Source: an uncultured Eubacteriales bacterium (GTDB lineage Bacteria; Bacillota; Clostridia; Oscillospirales; Acutalibacteraceae). From it: 53,378 bases of DNA. The translations under genes were made by a program, and so were the position numbers. The notes under the pieces were generated by a model that saw nothing but the letters and a program-made list of their open reading frames with translations, had not been told where the DNA came from and made no database searches. The number at the start of each line of letters is the position of its first letter. Position 1 is the stretch's first letter. This document shows positions 49,787-53,378 of the stretch, piece by piece. Location: the NCBI GenBank assembly GCA_948968885.1, contig CAREUR010000006.1:1-53378 (forward strand). The letters run 5' to 3'.

Positions 49787-49875
49787 GGAGAGGTATCGAA
49801 GAGGTCATAACGGGGCTGACTCGAAATCAGTTTGCGAGCAATCGCACGGGGGTTCGAATCCCCCCCTCTCCGCCA
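49787..49875 (+). tRNA. tRNA-Ser (anticodon CGA)
   Basis: 89 bases including an encoded CCA. Acceptor arms are GGAGAGG (49787-49793) and CCTCTCC (49865-49871), discriminator G. Anticodon arm GCTGA-CTCGAAA-TCAGT with anticodon CGA, reading UCG. A long variable arm (TGCGAGCAATCGCA) is the mark of tRNA-Ser. T-arm GGGGGTTCGAATCCCCC. Confidence 0.97.
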
Positions 49876-49905
49876 CCTACTTTTCTTTAAGGAAGAAAAG
49901 TAGGC
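49875..49905 (+). terminator. Hairpin after tRNA-Ser
   Basis: CCTACTTTTCTT, loop TAAGG, AAGAAAAGTAGG: 12 base pairs, but no T-run after it. It could help 3' processing or termination; the right arm is part of the 84-base repeat. Confidence 0.55.
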
Positions 49906-50060
49906 AAAAGGACCTTTAAGCTCACAACTCATGCTGATTCTGCGCTTTGTATTGGGCTCAGTGTTTAACTTTGAATAAGAAAAGTAGGCAAAAGAACCTT
50001 TAAGTTCACAAGCCATACTGACCCTGCGTTTTGCGTTTGACTTAGTTCTTAGCAAAATAT
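49893..50060 (+). repeat. 84-base tandem repeat downstream of tRNA-Ser
   Basis: Two copies, 49893-49976 and 49977-50060, both starting AAGAAAAGTAGGCAAAAG and continuing with CCTTTAAG, TCACAA and CTGCG. Roughly three quarters identical by eye. Confidence 0.75.
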
Positions 50061-50116
50061 AATTAATCTTTTACTTCTAAACGTCGAATAAATCTCGCTT
50101 TTATTTGGAGAAAAAT

Positions 50117-51190
50117 ATGGGGTTCATATCTTATAGCGTGAAGTTTTTTAGTCAGAAGTTGGATCTGTATGAGTCTAGATATAATGGCAATGCGCCGGGG
50201 TCTGTCGTGCACGAGGCAAAGGTGCTTTTAAAATTGCTAGATGACATCCGCGATGAAGGCTATGAAAACTCTTATGTACAGATCTCTACGCAGTGTGACG
50301 CCGTTAATCGGTTAAAAAATTTCATACTTTCTAATAATGACGTGCCTTTTACTCTGGAAAAGTATACGATAATCCCCGATATAACTTATGACAACGATGA
50401 ATATGATTTAGCGACTTATATTTCTCTTATAGAACAAAAAATGGTCGCCCCTGGGGCAAAACTCTCGACTGTTCCTGAAATTTTTTATGACATTTTAGAG
50501 TATTCAAAGGATATTTTTCGTTCCTTTCGGTACAGCACCGCGTATTGCTTTTTGTTGCGGGACACTTTGCTCCCCTATTTGGCTTTAAAAAAGTGGCAAA
50601 ATTCCGGTTGTTCAAACGTTTATCCTCTGTTCATTAGCAGAAAGTATTTTTCTTTTTTCGAAAATGAGGACGGGTACATCTACAGTAAAATTCAAAATGT
50701 GATTTTTGAGGCGCTTGAAGATAATGTGGAAAGTTTTGGTCAGTTGAAGGAGTATGTTAAAACGGCTTTAAATAAAGAACTGGCGCCGTTTAGCGGTTTA
50801 TTTGACTCTTTAAAACGGATTTTAGATAAAATTTCTCAAGAAAAGGTCCTAATCGTCGAGTCTGGCTACATCGGCACGATTCCTTTGCTGCCGTTTTCTG
50901 TGCCAGACCGCGCTGTTTCTAAACCGCACGGCATCGTCGATCTTTTTGCGCTTAACAGGCTTGCTGCTACAATCATGCTCTTTACCATGGATTCTGCCGC
51001 AATATTTGCAGCTATGCAAAATTTCTTGCCTCATCGCCTGCGCCACGTCAACGTGAAGATTTTCTTGATGATCTCCGCAAGCAGCACACCGCCTGCAACT
51101 GTCAATATTTCTGTCAACATGCTTTCACCCCTTTTGCTTAAAAAATCACACCTGTTGCTGGTGCGATTAATTTCTTTTTTAGAATTTTAA
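50117..51190 (+). CDS. Unknown protein, probably interrupted; 3' part overlaps a phage-type remnant
   Basis: ATG at 50117 (GGAG 6 bases before; a TTG at 50105 is the longer option). 357 residues. The first 255 residues look like a real protein: KLDLYESRYNGNAPGSVVHEAK, YSKDIFRSFRYSTAYCFLLRD, YIYSKIQNVIFEALEDNVES and EKVLIVESGYIGTIPLL. After about residue 260 (near 50890) the composition changes to a string that is the antisense of the HNH-like minus-strand frame, ending in a hydrophobic tail. So the original 3' end has probably been replaced. The family is not recognised. Confidence 0.5.
   Translation: MGFISYSVKFFSQKLDLYESRYNGNAPGSVVHEAKVLLKLLDDIRDEGYENSYVQISTQCDAVNRLKNFILSNNDVPFTLEKYTIIPDITYDNDEYDLATYISLIEQKMVAPGAKLSTVPEIFYDILEYSKDIFRSFRYSTAYCFLLRDTLLPYLALKKWQNSGCSNVYPLFISRKYFSFFENEDGYIYSKIQNVIFEALEDNVESFGQLKEYVKTALNKELAPFSGLFDSLKRILDKISQEKVLIVESGYIGTIPLLPFSVPDRAVSKPHGIVDLFALNRLAATIMLFTMDSAAIFAAMQNFLPHRLRHVNVKIFLMISASSTPPATVNISVNMLSPLLLKKSHLLLVRLISFLEF
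50849..51034 (-). pseudogene. HNH endonuclease N-terminal remnant (phage type)
   Basis: 61 codons, ATG at 51034 overlapping the stop of the small frame at 51031 (ATGA). MRQEILHSCKYCGRIHGKEHDC, then KPVKRKKIDDAV and FRNSAVWHRKRQQ, matches how phage HNH endonucleases begin (Cys-x2-Cys, His, Cys and an FRxSxxWxxKR stretch). The H-N-H nuclease core that should follow is missing: after about HRKRQQ the sequence turns into antisense of the 50117 gene. A broken copy. Confidence 0.55.
51031..51120 (-). CDS. 29-residue hydrophobic peptide upstream of the HNH remnant
   Basis: MLTEILTVAGGVLLAEIIKK followed by IFTLTWRRR and a stop. One short hydrophobic helix with a strongly basic C-terminus. Its ATG is 7 bases after AAGGGG. 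A terminator-like hairpin lies just before the ribosome site. ATGA overlap with the HNH frame. The layout is like small phage- or toxin-type membrane peptides, but I cannot name a family. Confidence 0.45.
   Translation of the reverse strand: MLTEILTVAGGVLLAEIIKKIFTLTWRRR
51138..51167 (-). terminator. Hairpin with T-run in the leader of the 29-residue frame
   Basis: Minus strand: ATCGCACC, loop AGCAACA, GGTGTGAT, then TTTTTAAG. All eight pairs form (one G-U), better on the minus than on the plus strand. It lies between a possible promoter (51214-51243) and the small frame, so it could be an attenuator. Confidence 0.65.
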
Positions 51191-51213
51191 ATAGGCCTTT
51201 TCACACTATCATC

Positions 51214-51243
51214 GTATCACATCAATTTCGTCATTTTCGTCAA
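51214..51243 (-). promoter_or_regulatory. Possible promoter for the 29-residue frame
   Basis: Minus strand: TTGACG (51243-51238), 18 bases, TGATAC (51219-51214). The -10 box is weak. Confidence 0.35.
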
Positions 51244-51295
51244 CTTTAAAATTAAAACCTTAATCGTTTTCAAGCAAAATTAAACAAAAAATATA

Positions 51296-51324
51296 TTTAC
51301 AAGCGCGATAATTTATGATATAAT
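51296..51324 (+). promoter_or_regulatory. Promoter for the 51388 surface-protein gene
   Basis: TTTACA (51296-51301), 17 bases, TATAAT (51319-51324). The inverted repeat TTGAT-CACA-ATCAA lies about 20 bases after the -10 box (51342-51355), within the expected first transcribed bases. Confidence 0.75.
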
Positions 51325-51387
51325 ATCAACACGCCTATATTTTGATCACAATCAATCTGATTTATATTAAAAACGAAGTTTAAATTT

Positions 51388-53378
51388 ATGAAGGGAAGGA
51401 AATTGTGTAGATTGAAAAAGAAACTGGCGCAAAAATTGTTGTCCGTGGTGGTGAGTTTGTCTCTGCTGGCAGGAATGGTGCCGCTGGGAGAACGAATTTT
51501 TGTGGCGGAAGCCGAATTACCGGTGCCAGTAGAGATTCCGCAAGAAATGTTTATAACGAAGGACGAGCTGATGCAACTTTGCGCTGAAACGAACGGCGGC
51601 ACGGGCTTGCTGGCAACGGGAACAGAAAGTGACAGGGTAATCCGCATAGTTTTTGGTAATCGGCCAAATCCAGTAAAGTATTTTTACAAAGACTGGGGCA
51701 CCACGCATGAAAAACCTGCAGGTCCGATGACATGGACGGTTATAGGCTGGGACGAAGCACCGAATTCGGGGAAACCAGGTTTGGTGCTTATGCCGGAGGG
51801 TGCACTAATTTCAGCTAATACCACCGAAAACTTGTTTCAGGAGTCTACCTCAATGCAAGTATATAATGCTCCCGCAGATACCGGCTATGGAGGCGAAACA
51901 ACATCACAAACGGTTAATCCAAACCACTGGGGAGCCAGCAATATTCGTAAACAGCTGCAAACAATAGAAGCCAACCCCAACTGGTTTAGTACTAAAAATC
52001 AGGCGCTAATGCTACCTTCAACGGTAATAACCTTAGACAAAAGAAATAGTCTGGATTACAAAACAACGGGTATTCTGTATGCAGCATTAAGCCCTGGAAA
52101 TAACAATTATGGAGCGGCAACAATAACAGTGGGGGAGGCGGATGGCCTTATGATTGATAAGTCACATTGGAGCAGTCGTTCCTGGCTCCGGTCTCCACAT
52201 CTAGGTAACAAAGAGTTCGCCACCTATACACGACCGGGCGAGGGCGTAAACAACGCTTCTGTTGCCTACCCTAATACCGCTGTCGCTGCCGCTTTTAAAC
52301 TAAACTTGGGAACTGTAATTTTTTCCTCTGCGGCAGCAGCTAGCAAAAATGGCAGCGAAAATTTCACTCTAATTCCAAGCGCTACGCCAATGGTTCTGCG
52401 CTTAGACGGAACTGCAGAGCTTTCTAGAGCAAACGTTACAGCGAACGGCAAAAAGTTAACTTACACCGTCCCAGCTGGCAGCCGTTTAATGGTTATTGCT
52501 ACCGCCGAAGATGGCGCTACGTATCAATTTTCATATAATGTAGATACCGAAGTAGCTGACGAGACTTTGGATCTAGCCGATTTTGCTGGCGACCTTTTAG
52601 GCCAAAACATTACAGCCAAAGCCTGGATCGAGAAGGATGTAGAAGACAGTGGCACCTTGACTTACTCAACTGCCCCAATTAACATTGCCACAATGATAAG
52701 GAAAGAAACAAATGCGGGCTACTTTACCTTCACCCCGCCGGAGAACTTGACCTACAATGGAGAACAAAAAGAAGCCAGAGTTACCGCAAAACCCGGCATA
52801 ACCGGAATGGGCGAGATTACAATACACTATTACGATTCTGACGGGAATCTTTTAGACAGTCCACCTGTTAATGTTGGTACCTATACCGTTGCGATCGATG
52901 TTGCCGCAGGCGATCCTTACACCGAAATTACCGGCCTTACCGATGAATCCTGGACTTTTAAGATTATCCCGGCGCCTCAGGAGCCTGTAGAAATCCCAGA
53001 TGGTTCGGTAGAAATGCCCGAAACACCGAGCGAAGACAATCAGGACGATGGGATAAACGTGCTGATAGCTGACGTCGACGTTAATAGCCAAACCCAACGC
53101 GTTATGGTCCGCGGCCCGTACAAGGTTTTGCCAAGGGGCACTAAGCTTGTGGTGGAAGTAGCCCCGCCCCATGAGGAACTTGACGACCAAGGCTACGAAA
53201 TAGAGCAGCAAACACACTACAACATATGGCTGCTTAACGAGGACGGGACGTCTCTGCCCATGCCGCTTCCCGAGAAAGTTGAATTGCTTTTTCAGATTCT
53301 CAAAAACGGAAACGGAGACGATCTAGAAATCGTACTCGTAACAGAGGGCGAGGATATTCAATTCGAAGAAAATACCGT
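51388..53378 (+). CDS. Large secreted surface protein, 3' end outside the window
   Basis: At least 663 residues; open to the window edge. ATG at 51388, or TTG at 51412 (11 bases after GGGAAGG), which gives the neater MKKKLAQKLLSVVVSLSLLA signal peptide. The first mature part contains WTVIGWD, LLATGTE and SSRSWLRSPHLGN, the WLRSP-type pattern of DUF6273-like domains. From about residue 445 a MBG-like domain is seen (LTYNGEQKEARVTA, then VNVGTYTVAIDV), followed by a Pro/Glu-rich linker (PAPQEPVEIPDGSVEMPETP) and another beta-rich domain. Likely a wall or surface protein. Whether it ends in a sortase signal cannot be seen. Confidence 0.8.
   Translation, partial: MKGRKLCRLKKKLAQKLLSVVVSLSLLAGMVPLGERIFVAEAELPVPVEIPQEMFITKDELMQLCAETNGGTGLLATGTESDRVIRIVFGNRPNPVKYFYKDWGTTHEKPAGPMTWTVIGWDEAPNSGKPGLVLMPEGALISANTTENLFQESTSMQVYNAPADTGYGGETTSQTVNPNHWGASNIRKQLQTIEANPNWFSTKNQALMLPSTVITLDKRNSLDYKTTGILYAALSPGNNNYGAATITVGEADGLMIDKSHWSSRSWLRSPHLGNKEFATYTRPGEGVNNASVAYPNTAVAAAFKLNLGTVIFSSAAAASKNGSENFTLIPSATPMVLRLDGTAELSRANVTANGKKLTYTVPAGSRLMVIATAEDGATYQFSYNVDTEVADETLDLADFAGDLLGQNITAKAWIEKDVEDSGTLTYSTAPINIATMIRKETNAGYFTFTPPENLTYNGEQKEARVTAKPGITGMGEITIHYYDSDGNLLDSPPVNVGTYTVAIDVAAGDPYTEITGLTDESWTFKIIPAPQEPVEIPDGSVEMPETPSEDNQDDGINVLIADVDVNSQTQRVMVRGPYKVLPRGTKLVVEVAPPHEELDDQGYEIEQQTHYNIWLLNEDGTSLPMPLPEKVELLFQILKNGNGDDLEIVLVTEGEDIQFEENT

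Noticed and set aside
49726..50055. Minus-strand frame of 109 codons across tRNA-Ser and the 84-base repeats
   Set aside because: It reads through the tRNA antisense (RWRRGGDSNPRA) and both repeats; such frames are common false calls next to tRNA genes.

Overview
The window is the replication-origin region of a low-to-moderate GC Gram-positive chromosome, most likely a Clostridia / Oscillospirales-type Firmicute. This is inferred from gene order and families; no 16S rRNA is present. Supporting points are the block rpmH-rnpA-yidD-yidC-jag-mnmE-mnmG-rsmG-noc-parA-parB leaving dnaA on one side and dnaN-yaaA-recF-remB-gyrB-gyrA on the other, a GlyQS-type glycyl-tRNA synthetase, a MecA-like adaptor, a class B sortase and a YabE-type G5/3D protein. 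The genetic code is standard and several core genes use TTG starts.

Layout. 0-3.3 kb: the end of a repeat-bearing unknown gene, glyS, and rsmE plus a CrtO-like gene on the minus strand. 3.3-12.4 kb: pncC, a shortened glmU, pth, mfd and a PrsA-like lipoprotein on the plus strand, ppa on the minus strand, and a DUF3048 protein. 12.5-23.3 kb: a minus-strand array from rpmH to serS, with three parS sites (15.5 and 17.6 kb). 23.3-25.3 kb: dnaA and the origin, with a group of variant DnaA boxes between dnaA and dnaN. 25.3-34.5 kb: dnaN, yaaA, recF, remB, a zinc-ribbon membrane gene, gyrB, a YcxB-like gene, gyrA and rpe. 34.6-42.6 kb: mecA, envelope genes (a GH24 lysozyme with SH3b repeats, sortase B, a G5/3D protein) and the sulfur-transfer pair nifS-like/thiI. 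43-46.8 kb: an AT-rich patch with three small secreted proteins of unknown function around the rplM-rpsI operon. 46.9-49.6 kb: ychF, ogg and a small membrane gene preceded by a second group of DnaA-box-like sequences. 49.7-51.2 kb: tRNA-Ser(CGA), local tandem repeats, and an unknown gene interrupted by what looks like a phage HNH remnant. 51.4 kb to the end: a large secreted surface protein cut by the window edge.

Working together. The origin genes cover initiation (DnaA), the clamp (DnaN), repair (RecF), supercoiling (GyrA/GyrB), segregation (ParA/ParB/parS) and division-site protection (Noc). YidC/YidD/Jag, RnpA and L34 tie membrane insertion and RNA maturation to this core. Sortase B, the GH24-SH3b protein, the G5/3D protein and the final surface protein form an envelope theme on the right. 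The most unusual signals are a dispersed hairpin with an invariant ten-base loop at three sites, SH3b domains inserted inside a GH24 catalytic domain, a frameshifted DNFTG repeat protein in a duplicated secreted-protein cassette, the second DnaA-box-like group at 49.1 kb, and the gene interrupted by phage-type sequence at 50.9 kb.
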